Source: an uncultured Gammaproteobacteria bacterium
GTDB lineage: Bacteria; Pseudomonadota; Gammaproteobacteria; Steroidobacterales; Foliamicaceae
Reading direction: 5' to 3'
NCBI GenBank assembly: GCA_951828235.1
Contig: OX639965.1
Location: 1,385,191 to 1,449,190, forward strand
Length of the DNA stretch: 64,000 nucleotides
Shown piece after piece: positions 30,632 to 39,700 of the stretch. The notes below the pieces were generated by a model that ran no database searches, had not been told where the DNA came from, and saw only the letters and a list, made by a program, of their open reading frames with translations. The first letter of the stretch is position 1. Every line of letters begins with the position of its first letter. The position numbers and the translations under genes are program-made.

Positions 30632-30764
30632 CGCTGGCTCCCTTACCTGGCCCTTCCGGGAGACGCATGAATCCATCCATGGAGCTTTGTTCCGCTGTGA
30701 GCGCCGGGTCATCGACGCTCACTGGCACACAAACTCCCGGAAGGGCCAGGCAAGGGAGCCAGCG
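30632..30764. repeat. 133-nt core-and-arms palindromic element, copy 1
   Basis: A 31-bp inverted repeat (30632-30662 with 30734-30764, one mismatch) encloses a 71-nt core (30663-30733). The core is 69/71 identical to that of copy 2 at 47390-47522 and contains an inner 7-bp hairpin, GTGAGCG (30697-30703) with CGCTCAC (30716-30722). Only CGGGAG/CTCCCG next to the core is shared between the arms of the two copies; the remaining 25 bp differ. It lies between the convergent metH and prmC genes and could also stop transcription from both sides. Confidence 0.85.
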
Positions 30765-30804
30765 AAAATCGTAGGTTGTCCATGTAAGCGAGGGCGTCCC
30801 GACC

Positions 30805-31650
30805 TCATCGAAGGCGGCCTGCGGTTACGCGCTCGTGGCCAGCCAGGTCGCGATGGGTAACGGGAGCGTCGAGTCCGGCGCTGCGCATCAGTGAGCGCAC
30901 CGGCGCGCCCTGGTCTGCGCCATGCTCCACCGCCAGCATTCCGCCGCGGTTCAGGTGCGCCGGCGCCCCGGCAATCGCCAGGTGCAGTTGCCGCACGCCG
31001 TCCGGGCCGCCGTCCAGGGCCTGGCGCGGCTCGAAGCACAGCGGCGGTTCGCCGCAGAGCCGCGATTCCACGTACGGCGGATTGCAGGCGATAGCGTCGA
31101 AGCGCCGGCCGTCCAGCGGACCGTACCAGGAGCCCTGAACGAATCGCACCCGGCCCGGCGCCATCCCGGCGGCGTTGCGCCGGGCAACGGCGAGCGCAGC
31201 GTGGGAAATGTCGGAGGCCACGACCCGCGATTCGGGCAGGATCCGCGCCAGCGCGACAGCCACCGCGCCGGAACCGGTTCCCAGGTCCAGTATCCGCGGA
31301 CTTCCGCCCTTCGCACGCATGTCCTCGCGAACGACCTCCACCAGCAATTCGGTCTCCGGCCGCGGCACGAGCACCTCGTCGGTAATCTCGAATTCCAGCG
31401 AATGGAACTCCCTGCGCCCGATGATCTGCGCCAGGGGCCTGCCGCGCATCCGTTCGGCCAGCAGCGTTTCGAAACGCTCCACCTCTCCGGACGGCAATGC
31501 TTCCGCCGCGTGCCCGTAAAGCGCGGCCCGGTCCAGGCCCAGCGCATGGGCCAGCAGCAACTCGCAGTCCAGCCGCGCAGTCTCACTGACGCGCGCAAGC
31601 CGCCTTGTTCCCTCCCGCAACAGAGACTCCGGATTTCGCGCGCTCGCCAT
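30805..31650 (-). CDS. prmC: Release-factor glutamine N5-methyltransferase
   Basis: A 281-aa AdoMet-dependent enzyme that methylates the GGQ glutamine of release factors RF1 and RF2. The N-terminal helical domain is followed by the SAM-binding motif ILDLGTGSGAVAVAL and the NPPY motif (ACNPPYVES) that binds the glutamine side chain. ATG 31650 is preferred to an upstream ATG at 31677. In many gammaproteobacteria prmC directly follows prfA; here prfA is about 11 kb away on the same strand, with an accessory block between. Confidence 0.92.
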   Translation of the reverse strand: MASARNPESLLREGTRRLARVSETARLDCELLLAHALGLDRAALYGHAAEALPSGEVERFETLLAERMRGRPLAQIIGRREFHSLEFEITDEVLVPRPETELLVEVVREDMRAKGGSPRILDLGTGSGAVAVALARILPESRVVASDISHAALAVARRNAAGMAPGRVRFVQGSWYGPLDGRRFDAIACNPPYVESRLCGEPPLCFEPRQALDGGPDGVRQLHLAIAGAPAHLNRGGMLAVEHGADQGAPVRSLMRSAGLDAPVTHRDLAGHERVTAGRLR

Positions 31651-31736
31651 CGCCCTATTTTCCCCGACACGCGCCACGGCGCGAGTATTGTGTTCTCGGC
31701 GCTTCCCGCCATAATGCGCCTTCAGGGTTCAGGACC

Positions 31737-32891
31737 ATGACCAAAAAGCAAGGCAATTCCACTCGCTGCGTGCACGCCGGCGACACCCACGACGCGGCCA
31801 CCGGCGGGGTCATGCCTGCGATCCATCAAAGCACCACCTTTGCCTACCCGGCCATGCGCGAGAAGCCGGAGCACATCTACACCCGCGAGTCGAACCCCAC
31901 GCGGGACGCCTTCGAGCGGGCCCTGACCGAACTGGAGGGCGGTTCGAGGACGCTTGCCTTCGCATCGGGAATGGCCGCCAGCACTGCCGTTCTGGAACTG
32001 CTGACCCCCGGCGACCACATCATCGGGCCGGCCAATGTCTACGGCGGTAGTTTCAATATGCTGCGGGTCGCGGGCGAAGGGCGTTTCGAGGTCAGCTACG
32101 TTCATCAGAACGAGGGCCCGCCAGCCTTGCGGGCAGCCTGGCGCAAGAACACCCGGCTGGTGTGGATGGAAACGCCTTCCAACCCGCTGATGCACATTAC
32201 CGACCTGAAGGCCCTTTCCGAATTGTGCGCGGCAAATGGCGCCTTGAGCTGTGTGGACAGCACCCTGGCCACCCCATTGGCTACCCGGCCCCTGGCCCTG
32301 GGCGTGGACATCTCCATGCACTCGATTACCAAGTACATTGCCGGTCATTCCGATGTATTGGGCGGGACGCTGACAGTCTCCGACAGCGATCTGGCTGGCC
32401 GCCTGATGCAGGTTCGCAATCGCACCGGGGGCGTGCTCGCTCCGCTCGATTCGTACCTGGCGCTACGGGGACTGAAGACGATGGAACTGCGGGTGCGGCG
32501 GCAATTCTCCAATGCCTCACGCGTGGCTGAGGAGTTGCAGGCGCACGGGAAGGTAGCGCAGGTCCACTACCCCGGTCTTGCGGATCACCCGCAACACGCG
32601 CTTGCCGACAAGCAGATGGATGGCTTCGGCGCGATCGTCTCGTTCCACCTTCACGGCGACGAGAATGCGCCGGAAAGATTGCTCAATGCCCTGGATCTGT
32701 TCACGATCGCGGAAAGCCTCGGCGGTGTCGAAAGCCTGGCAGGCTTTCCGCCGCTGATGAGTCACGCCACGATGACGCCCGAGGCCCGCCGGGCCGCCGG
32801 GATCACGGGCAACCTGGTGCGGCTTTCCTGCGGCATCGAAGACGCCGCCGACCTGGTCACCGACCTCCTTCAGGCGCTGGAGCAGGTCTAG
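31737..32891 (+). CDS. Cys/Met metabolism PLP enzyme (cystathionine gamma-synthase/lyase family)
   Basis: A 384-aa PLP-dependent trans-sulfuration enzyme. The PLP lysine is K199 in SMHSITKYIAGHSDVLGG. YTRESNPTRDAFE, ASGMAAS and GGVESLAGFP are family signatures. Residues that separate gamma-synthase, gamma-lyase and methionine gamma-lyase cannot be weighed safely by eye, so no symbol is given. A link with metF and metH in methionine synthesis or breakdown is plausible. It is divergent from prmC, with an 86-bp gap. Confidence 0.85.
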   Translation: MTKKQGNSTRCVHAGDTHDAATGGVMPAIHQSTTFAYPAMREKPEHIYTRESNPTRDAFERALTELEGGSRTLAFASGMAASTAVLELLTPGDHIIGPANVYGGSFNMLRVAGEGRFEVSYVHQNEGPPALRAAWRKNTRLVWMETPSNPLMHITDLKALSELCAANGALSCVDSTLATPLATRPLALGVDISMHSITKYIAGHSDVLGGTLTVSDSDLAGRLMQVRNRTGGVLAPLDSYLALRGLKTMELRVRRQFSNASRVAEELQAHGKVAQVHYPGLADHPQHALADKQMDGFGAIVSFHLHGDENAPERLLNALDLFTIAESLGGVESLAGFPPLMSHATMTPEARRAAGITGNLVRLSCGIEDAADLVTDLLQALEQV

Positions 32892-32934
32892 GAATCTTCC
32901 TTGCGATTGTTGGCGGCGCGCCTCTTTCCCGGGA

Positions 32935-35370
32935 TTACATCGAGTAGCTGAAGCGCAGTCCGGCCTGGCGCTTGTCCGGAGCGAAGATCACGGTCGCCAG
33001 GTTGCCCAGGGCGAAGAAGTCGCCCGAACTTTGCGCCGTGCGCACCGTATCGTCACCCGTTACGTTGTCCACGTAGGCGAACAGGCTCCAGCGTTCCGCC
33101 TGCAGGCCGATGCGTGCGTCGACGTTGACCCACGAGTCAAACACGTTGCGGCGTCCGACCGCGATGCCGCGCTCGCTTTGGTACTGCGCAAGCAGGTCAA
33201 CCTGGAAGTTCATGCCGTTGCCGACGGCACGGGTGTAGCTGGCCGAGATATTGAAGTTATGCTGCGGCACGCGCTCCATCTCTCGCCCCGATTGATCCAC
33301 CGAACAGAGGTAGAGCCCGGCGGGTGTCTGCTGCAGGGTGCAATCGTTTACCAGCCCGATGGTAAGCGCGCTGTTGGTGAGGCTCACATAGTCGGTGTAC
33401 TCGCTGTCCAGCCAGGTGTATCCCCCGCGAATCAGCAACTCTTCCGTGATTGCAAATGCTCCCTCCACTTCAAAGCCGCTGATTTCCGCGGCGCCCGCAT
33501 TGCCCACCACCAGATCGAAGCCGGTGGCCGCGGTTGCGCTGGGCTCAAGGCTGACCGTCTGTTTGCCCTCGTAGTCCATGAAGAAAACCGCAGCGTTGAA
33601 TGTCACGCGGCCATCCGCCAGCGTACTCTTGAATCCCGCTTCGTAGTTCCACAATTCCTCCGGCGCGAAGCGCGCGGTAACGGGGTTCGGGCTCGCTATC
33701 GTGGAAACGCCGCCGGGCTTGACGCCCTTGGAAATGGAAGCGTAGGTGAGTATGTTTTCGGAGTACTGGTACTCCAGCGTGAACCGCGGCGTGAAGAAAC
33801 TGTCCTCAGAGCCTCGCTGGACGGTCGGATTGTTGTTGACGGGGATGGGTCCCGCAAAAGCCGCGCCGATCATGCCGTTCCCGCCCACGGTCCAGTAGGT
33901 ATCCGTGGATTCGTCCGAGTAGCGGGCTTCCACTGAGCCGGTCAGCCTGTCGTTGAAGTCGTATTCGAGGATTCCGTACGCCGACCAGTGGTCGGTATCG
34001 CGGCCCTCGTCGCGCTTCGTGATGGGACTTTGCGCGGCCACGTTCTGGCCCGCGGAAATGAACGGAACGAACATCAGCACGATCAGGTTTCCGTTCTTCT
34101 GCCGCACTTCCTCGTTCCAGTACAGTCCGCCCACGGCCCAGCGGAATCCATCGGATTCCAGGTCGCCGAGCCTGACTTCGAGGTTGGTCTGGTCGATGTC
34201 CGTTTCAAGGTCGAAAAGGAATTGCGCGGGCAAGGGTTCGTTAACGCCGGGCGAGGGCAGGAAAACCGGTTGCCAGGGCTCTCCGTAGTAGTCCACGTCC
34301 ATGTTCTGGGTGGTTTCGGCGGAGGTGCCGCCCAGCCAGGCGTTCAGCTTCGCCCCGCCGAAGTCCCATTCCGCCCGTGCGTGTACCAGCAGCGAATCGA
34401 AGGTGCTTCCTTCGTAGTCCTCACCGGTATAAGGGTTCAGGCTGGCGGTAATCGTGTCCAGCGAAGTGATCGCCCCGGCCGGCGGCGCAAAGACATTCGC
34501 AGGGTAGGGAACCGGCCCGAATGCGCCCGGAGACAGGAGTCCGACCACATGCGACGGCAGGTACACAGGATCGGCGTGGCCGGTCTTGCTGGCCTGCTGC
34601 GCCTGCGGGCGGATTTCGTATTCGTCCGACGAATACGCCACGCGCAGGTCCAGGCGGAAGCTGTCGGACGGCTGCAATGCTGCGGACGCGGACACGCCCG
34701 TGGAGTCCGAACCGCCGATGCCTTCACCCGACACTTCGTTCTCGTAGTAGCCGTCGTGCTGCGCCGTTACCGCATTGATCCGCACGCCGAAGGTCTCCGA
34801 TACCGGGAAGGACACCCCTACGCGCGCTTCCATCTGCCCATACTGGCCAACGTCAGCCGAGAAATCCGCCTCGAGCTCGTCGCTGGGGGCCCTGGAAACG
34901 TAATTCACCGCGCCGCCGAAGGCCACCCGGCCGTACAGCGCGCTTTGCGGACCCTTGACGACTTCGATTCGCTCGATGTCCATGACCTTGAGGTTCATCA
35001 GCATTCCGCCGCCGGAGGTCAGCATCGATTCCGACGAGATGTCGATGCCATCCACCAGGATGCCGACCGGAGCGCGGCCGCGGTCGGTGGGCAGTCCGCG
35101 GATGTGCGGTCGCGTATCCTGCGGGATCCAGCCCTTGTCGAACACCAGGCCGGGCGTCAGCCGGGCGATGTCGTCGATGTCCCTGATGCCGGCCGCGGCG
35201 ATGGCTTCTTCGTCAAACACCGAGATGCTCAGCGGAATGTCCTGCACTGATTCGGTGCGTTTTCGGGCCGTGACCACGATTTCCTCGATGTCCTGCGCGG
35301 GCAGCGAGGTGGCAAGCAAACAAAGGGCGCCGAGCGCGATCGCCGGGCGCATGAAACGCGATAAGGTCAT
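32935..35370 (-). CDS. TonB-dependent outer-membrane receptor (3)
   Basis: An 811-aa receptor. Signal peptide RFMRPAIALGALCLLATSLPAQ, TonB-box-like IEEIVVTARKRTESVQDIPL, plug domain ending VKGPQSALYGRVAFGGAVNY, then a beta barrel ending AGLRFSYSM. AGGGGACA precedes ATG 35370. The stop of the two-domain hydrolase gene lies 76 nt upstream on the same strand, so receptor and hydrolase are probably co-expressed. Ligand unknown. Confidence 0.9.
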   Translation of the reverse strand: MTLSRFMRPAIALGALCLLATSLPAQDIEEIVVTARKRTESVQDIPLSISVFDEEAIAAAGIRDIDDIARLTPGLVFDKGWIPQDTRPHIRGLPTDRGRAPVGILVDGIDISSESMLTSGGGMLMNLKVMDIERIEVVKGPQSALYGRVAFGGAVNYVSRAPSDELEADFSADVGQYGQMEARVGVSFPVSETFGVRINAVTAQHDGYYENEVSGEGIGGSDSTGVSASAALQPSDSFRLDLRVAYSSDEYEIRPQAQQASKTGHADPVYLPSHVVGLLSPGAFGPVPYPANVFAPPAGAITSLDTITASLNPYTGEDYEGSTFDSLLVHARAEWDFGGAKLNAWLGGTSAETTQNMDVDYYGEPWQPVFLPSPGVNEPLPAQFLFDLETDIDQTNLEVRLGDLESDGFRWAVGGLYWNEEVRQKNGNLIVLMFVPFISAGQNVAAQSPITKRDEGRDTDHWSAYGILEYDFNDRLTGSVEARYSDESTDTYWTVGGNGMIGAAFAGPIPVNNNPTVQRGSEDSFFTPRFTLEYQYSENILTYASISKGVKPGGVSTIASPNPVTARFAPEELWNYEAGFKSTLADGRVTFNAAVFFMDYEGKQTVSLEPSATAATGFDLVVGNAGAAEISGFEVEGAFAITEELLIRGGYTWLDSEYTDYVSLTNSALTIGLVNDCTLQQTPAGLYLCSVDQSGREMERVPQHNFNISASYTRAVGNGMNFQVDLLAQYQSERGIAVGRRNVFDSWVNVDARIGLQAERWSLFAYVDNVTGDDTVRTAQSSGDFFALGNLATVIFAPDKRQAGLRFSYSM

Positions 35371-35446
35371 GGTTGTCCCCTGATGAAATTCAAGAAAAAT
35401 CCGCCTCCCCAAGCGGATTCAAGGGGAGTATAAACGCCGATTTCCG

Positions 35447-37633
35447 CTATTGCGACTGGCGCCAGGCCTGTGCCCGCAGCGACGCGTTCGCGCTTAGTGC
35501 GGCGTGAAACAGCGCCACGTCGTAGTAGTGATAGCTCGCCCCCGGCAGCAGCAAGGCATCGAACGGCGCGGCCGGGGTTCGGTCCAGGCGCAAGATGCCC
35601 TGGTCGCACCAGGCGCCGGTGACGCCCGGGATCGAGGCGCGCCGCCTCTGCCCCGGCAGTGCGGGCGCCACGGCGCCGGGATTGGCCGAGGCGGGCGTCC
35701 AATCGCCTGGCGCCGACCAGTTCAGCGGATTGCTGCACTGCACGTCCAGGCCGCCATCGTCGCGGCGATATTGGGGCATGCGCATGGCGGTGGCGAACTG
35801 AATCGCCCGCGCATCCCCGGTGGGCCCGTAGGTGATCCAGGACGCCACGCAACCCGTATCGTTGCTCTCGCGGCATGGCTGGAAATTCCTGAGCCGGTCC
35901 CCGTAGGAACCCAGCGGCACGGGTATTCCGGCAATGTAGGTGACGGCCATGCGGCTTGATAGCGCATCGTCCTGGGCGATGACATCACTCAGCAGGCGTT
36001 CGGCATGCAAGGCGCCCTGGCTATGGCCCAGCAGCACGATGGGGCGGTCGCCGGTGTGCTCCGCAAAGTGCGTGAAGGCCCGTGCGATATCGGTGAAAGC
36101 CAGCCCGTAGGCCGGATCCCGATTGCCCTTCTGGTCGAATACCGCGGCGGAAGCGGCCTGCCGGTAGCGCGGCGCGTACACCGCGCAGCAGGCATCCAGC
36201 ACGCTTGCCTGCGAAGCCACGACGGCATCCACGGCTGGCCGTGCCGCGGCGTCAGGCACGGTGGCGTTCCATTCGCGCCCCGGCCAGGTGGTGGGGTGAA
36301 TATAAAAACCGGCCGTATGTTCGGGCGCCAGCGCCGCTTCGTCCGGATAGCGGGCCCAGTTCTCCTGCTGCATGTAATCCGGCGCGCGCGGCGCCGGGCG
36401 TTCGCCGAAATCATGGTCCGGCCTGGCAATGTTCAGTGATACGGGGGCCGCCGGTTTAAGCGCCGCGATCAGCCCGTTCATCATCTTCGCTTCGTCCCAG
36501 TCCAGGCGGTCTGCGCCGAAGCGCACGACCACCAGCCCGAGCGACGGCACGACGTAGACGCGCTGCGAGAAGTGGCCTTCCATGTACCAGGCGTCGGCCG
36601 CCCCCAGCGCCGGGTCGCGCGGAACTTCCATGCGCGGCTTTGACATGCGCAGCTGGGTCGGCGCGTACGGTTCGTTGCGCCACAGTTGCATGCCGAAATT
36701 GGGGTTGGTGGACGCGCCTTGCGTCATGCGGGCGACCCAGCCGTCAGGAAGCAGGCGGCGGCCTTTCCAGATGCCGTCGCCGGCCAGCAACTCGCCAATG
36801 CGCAGCCAGTTGCGCCCGTTGGATATCAGGCAGCAGAACGATTGCGCGTTGCCGCCCGGACGGTCCAGCTGGACCCAGGCCTCGCCCGCCCCGATCGGCT
36901 CCCAGATCCAGTCCCGCAGCAGTTCCGCCCAGGGCCGGCCGGCGGCCCTCTCGATCGCGATGGAAAGCGCCTGCACGCCGGCATTGGACCAGATGTACTC
37001 GGCTCCCGGTTCGGCGGCCATTGGCGTGCCCAGGGCTTCACGGGCCAGGCGACCGGTCAGGAACAGCCGTGCGCCGGGGGCAAACGGACTGACGGCGAAG
37101 CGCCCCCGCTCCAGTCCCCCTTCCATGTAGGCCAGGTTCGCCAGGGTGATGCCCGAGCGCTGCGGATCGCCCGCCCACTCCTCCAGCCAGAACGAGGCCG
37201 GCTGGTGCTCGGATTCGATCGCGCCGTTGTAGATAGCGGCGCCCAGCATGATCGCGGTCAGGCTCTTGTGCAGCGACTGGGAATTGTAGGGAGTCCTGGA
37301 GTTCGCCCCGCGGTCATAGCGTTCGAACTGCAGTTCCCCGTTGACGGAAACGAGCAGCGCGTAGGACTGCTGGCTTTGCGCATAGTTCCAGGCTTCTTCC
37401 AGGACGTCCTGCGGAATCACGGGGTCCTGCGCGGTATCGGGAGCCGGGCTGTCGCCATAGCCGATGGGTACCTGCGGCGAATAACTACGGGCATTGGCCG
37501 GGTCGGACGCATCCTGCGGCCAGTTCAGGAACCTCACCCACAGGCGATAGTCGCTTGCCATCCAGCCAAGCGTTCCCATCAGCGCAACGAGGACGACCAG
37601 GGCCAGGGTCAGCCACACGCGTTTCTTTTTCAT
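35447..37633 (-). CDS. Two-domain hydrolase: beta-lactamase fold fused to DUF3089
   Basis: A 728-aa membrane-anchored fusion (TM about residues 5-25). Residues about 60-390 are a beta-lactamase/esterase domain with the SxxK motif intact (S120-L-H-K123) and the WSN second motif. Residues about 395-715 match what I know as DUF3089, an alpha/beta hydrolase-like domain, with FYIHPTTWPG, YAPRYRQA, the elbow LGHSQGA, and a late ASYHYYD. Its first half is a paralogue of 16351-17529 (shared FCC/YCC and NWLR/DWLR segments). Starts at 37633, 37645 and 37666 are possible; 37633 places the TM helix at the N-terminus. Probably a periplasmic enzyme acting in two steps. Confidence 0.8.
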   Translation of the reverse strand: MKKKRVWLTLALVVLVALMGTLGWMASDYRLWVRFLNWPQDASDPANARSYSPQVPIGYGDSPAPDTAQDPVIPQDVLEEAWNYAQSQQSYALLVSVNGELQFERYDRGANSRTPYNSQSLHKSLTAIMLGAAIYNGAIESEHQPASFWLEEWAGDPQRSGITLANLAYMEGGLERGRFAVSPFAPGARLFLTGRLAREALGTPMAAEPGAEYIWSNAGVQALSIAIERAAGRPWAELLRDWIWEPIGAGEAWVQLDRPGGNAQSFCCLISNGRNWLRIGELLAGDGIWKGRRLLPDGWVARMTQGASTNPNFGMQLWRNEPYAPTQLRMSKPRMEVPRDPALGAADAWYMEGHFSQRVYVVPSLGLVVVRFGADRLDWDEAKMMNGLIAALKPAAPVSLNIARPDHDFGERPAPRAPDYMQQENWARYPDEAALAPEHTAGFYIHPTTWPGREWNATVPDAAARPAVDAVVASQASVLDACCAVYAPRYRQAASAAVFDQKGNRDPAYGLAFTDIARAFTHFAEHTGDRPIVLLGHSQGALHAERLLSDVIAQDDALSSRMAVTYIAGIPVPLGSYGDRLRNFQPCRESNDTGCVASWITYGPTGDARAIQFATAMRMPQYRRDDGGLDVQCSNPLNWSAPGDWTPASANPGAVAPALPGQRRRASIPGVTGAWCDQGILRLDRTPAAPFDALLLPGASYHYYDVALFHAALSANASLRAQAWRQSQ

Positions 37634-37694
37634 GGCGCGAATCATAACGGCGCTTGTGCTTTCCATCCGCTGGAGCTTTCTGCAGCATTACTCT

Positions 37695-37709
37695 GCATTA
37701 GAATAATGC
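37695..37709 (+). promoter_or_regulatory. Dyad operator over the -10 box of the toxin-antitoxin pair
   Basis: GCATTA-GAA-TAATGC (37695-37709) is a perfect 6-bp dyad, and a third GCATTA half-site is at 37685-37690. The -10-like TAGAAT (37699-37704) lies inside the dyad. This is the standard layout for antitoxin autoregulation. Transcription from about 37711 would leave a 22-nt leader before ATG 37733. Confidence 0.6.
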
Positions 37710-37732
37710 AATCGACATTGGATGACTTCAGT

Positions 37733-37954
37733 ATGAGTCAGATTACCGCCCGACTTCCGGATACGGTCCTTGCCTCGCTCGATGCAGCGGCGCAGGCGTT
37801 GCGGCGCAGCCGGGCGGAAGTGGTTCGTCAGGCCATTGAGCGCTACCTGGAGGATTTCGAGGATCTGAGCGCCGCCATAGAGCGTATCCGCGATCCGAAT
37901 GATCCCGTGCTTGACTGGGAGCAGGTCAAGCGTGACCTACTCGATTCAGATTAA
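37733..37954 (+). CDS. Ribbon-helix-helix antitoxin
   Basis: A 73-aa CopG/RelB-like protein. SQITARLPDTVLASLDAAAQ is a ribbon followed by helix 1, and RRSRAEVVRQAIERYLED is the second helix. The C-terminal acidic tail (DPVLDWEQVKRDLLDSD) would bind and neutralise the toxin. ATG 37706 is in frame, but it lies inside the operator dyad, so ATG 37733 is chosen. It overlaps the toxin gene by 23 nt. Confidence 0.8.
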   Translation: MSQITARLPDTVLASLDAAAQALRRSRAEVVRQAIERYLEDFEDLSAAIERIRDPNDPVLDWEQVKRDLLDSD

Positions 37955-38186
37955 GCGCAGCGCGGCGAAGGAGCTTGCACGCGTCCCCGGGGCCGATCGG
38001 GCGCGTCTGGTGGAGGCCATTGACCGGCTGGCGCAGAATCCATTCTTGGGAGAAACACTCAAGGGCCGGCTGCAGGGCCTGAGAAGGCTGCGGTCGGGCG
38101 CTTATCGTGTGATCTACGAACTCCAGGAAAGGGCGCTGCTTGTCCTTGTAGTGCGTGTCGCACACCGCCAGGGCGCGTACCGCTGA
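37932..38186 (+). CDS. RelE/ParE-family toxin
   Basis: An 84-aa RelE-superfamily toxin: SIQIKRSAAKELARVP, LKGRLQGLRRLRSGAYRVIYEL and the C-terminal LLVLVVRVAHRQGAYR are characteristic. Relatives are ribosome-dependent mRNA interferases; gyrase poisoning (ParE) is the alternative. GTG 37932 is chosen because it has an AGG-containing leader, gives the family length, and keeps the usual toxin-antitoxin overlap; an ATG at 37899 would add 11 residues. Confidence 0.8.
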   Translation: MTYSIQIKRSAAKELARVPGADRARLVEAIDRLAQNPFLGETLKGRLQGLRRLRSGAYRVIYELQERALLVLVVRVAHRQGAYR

Positions 38187-38237
38187 CAGGCGGGTTGCGC
38201 GGCAGTCAAGGGTCCGCGAGCCTGTTTGGGTATCCCC

Positions 38238-39629
38238 TTACACCTGCACGGCGGCGCTTTCGCCCGCCAGCCTGCCGTAGGTGGTAGCGGTGAGCAGGCC
38301 GTTGCCGGCGATGTAGCCCCAGCGCGACGGACCCGAAACGCCGCGCGCCGCGCCGCCGCCGGCGAACAGGTTGGGGAAGGCGCTGCCGTCTTCGCGAAGC
38401 ACGCGGGCCCGCGAATCCACCCTCAGTCCTCCCTGCGTGTGAAACAGGGCGCCCGTGACGCGCACGCCGTACCAGGGCGCGGCGAGTTCCGGCCTGCCGG
38501 TGAAATCGCGGCCGAAGGGATCGGCCGTATCGCCCCGGGTCAGGGTGGCCGTCTCGGCCAGCGTCTCCTCAAGGGCATCGGCCGGCAGTCCGAACATTTC
38601 GGCAAGTTCTCCCGGGGTCGAGGCTTTTCGGACCGCGCCCGCGGTGATCGCTTCGCGGTAATCGTTGAACTCGTGCATCAGATCGTGCAGACGCTGGTCG
38701 TAGACCGTGATCGCAACGTGATCGGGCTGCGCCAGGACATTAATCGCCTGCTCGGAATAGCCCAGCGATTCGTCGGAAAAGCGCCGGCCGTCGAGGTTTA
38801 CCTGGATCCCTCCTTCCAGGATGACCGGCCACAGGATGGGCACGCCGTAACCCTTCGCGAGACCGCCGTGGCCCTGGTAGGAGCGGATGTCGGCAATCGC
38901 CGCGCCGAGTTCCCGGCCCCACTGGATCGCCTCGCCCTGGTTGCCCGGATGACCGAAGAACTCCGCGTCACGCAGTTCGGGGATATATTCGGCCACCATT
39001 TCCTGATTGCCGGCGAAACCGCAGCAGGCCAGGATCAGCGCTCCGCAGCCCAGGTCCTCGGTGCTGCCGTCCGGTCGCTCGCAACGCAGACCGCTTATGC
39101 GCCCTTCGGCATCGGCGTAGAGGTGGCTGACGCGGGCGTCAGTCAACAGGTCGGCGCCGGCGTCGGTGCAGGCGTCCAGCAGGCTGCCCATCAGTTCGGA
39201 CCCGGTGCGGTTGGGGCTGCCATGCAAACGCATGACGCTGTGACCCGAATACAGGAAGCTGTCGACCAGCGAAAGCGCCACGCCGCATTCATCCGCCAGC
39301 CACTCCACGGTGCGCGCGGACTCGCGGGCCAGCGCCAGCACCACGTCCGCGTCGGTCTGCTGCCTGGCCTTGGCGAGCATGTCGCCGGCGAACAACTCCG
39401 GCGAGTCCTCGATTCCCTTCTCGTGCTGCATCCGGGTTCCGGCGCCCGGGATCAGGCCGGTGGACATGCCGGTGGTGCCGATCGGCGCGGCGTCGCGCTC
39501 GAGTATGAGCACTTCGGCGCCAGCCTGGCGGGCGGCGAGACCGGCGCACAGGCCGCATCCACCTGCGCCCACCACGGCCACCGGGACATTCCATTCGAAA
39601 CGGGCGTCCTCGGCGGGTAATACGCTCAT
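38238..39629 (-). CDS. FAD-dependent oxidoreductase (fumarate reductase / ketosteroid dehydrogenase-like)
   Basis: A 463-aa flavoprotein. The FAD motif is VAVVGAGGCGLCAGLAARQAG followed by ILERD; the C-terminal FAD contact is NLFAGGGAARGVSG ... NGLLTATTYGRLAGE. It has no signal peptide, unlike its two paralogues at 52856 and 54477, so it is probably cytoplasmic. The substrate could be a fumarate-like acid, a 3-ketosteroid or another enone. It is divergent from the DUF1838 gene at 39733 across a 103-bp gap holding a perfect dyad. Confidence 0.8.
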   Translation of the reverse strand: MSVLPAEDARFEWNVPVAVVGAGGCGLCAGLAARQAGAEVLILERDAAPIGTTGMSTGLIPGAGTRMQHEKGIEDSPELFAGDMLAKARQQTDADVVLALARESARTVEWLADECGVALSLVDSFLYSGHSVMRLHGSPNRTGSELMGSLLDACTDAGADLLTDARVSHLYADAEGRISGLRCERPDGSTEDLGCGALILACCGFAGNQEMVAEYIPELRDAEFFGHPGNQGEAIQWGRELGAAIADIRSYQGHGGLAKGYGVPILWPVILEGGIQVNLDGRRFSDESLGYSEQAINVLAQPDHVAITVYDQRLHDLMHEFNDYREAITAGAVRKASTPGELAEMFGLPADALEETLAETATLTRGDTADPFGRDFTGRPELAAPWYGVRVTGALFHTQGGLRVDSRARVLREDGSAFPNLFAGGGAARGVSGPSRWGYIAGNGLLTATTYGRLAGESAAVQV

Positions 39630-39685
39630 CGGATCCTCGGTCGTTCGGCCTCGGTGACGAAAACCGGAATCATACGCGTCGGGTT

Positions 39686-39700
39686 GCGTTATCGTAACGC
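39686..39700. promoter_or_regulatory. Dyad in the divergent flavoprotein / DUF1838 intergenic region
   Basis: GCGTTA-TCG-TAACGC (39686-39700) is a perfect 6-bp dyad midway between two divergent start codons. A dimeric regulator could control both genes from it. No matching -35/-10 pair is clear. Confidence 0.45.
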
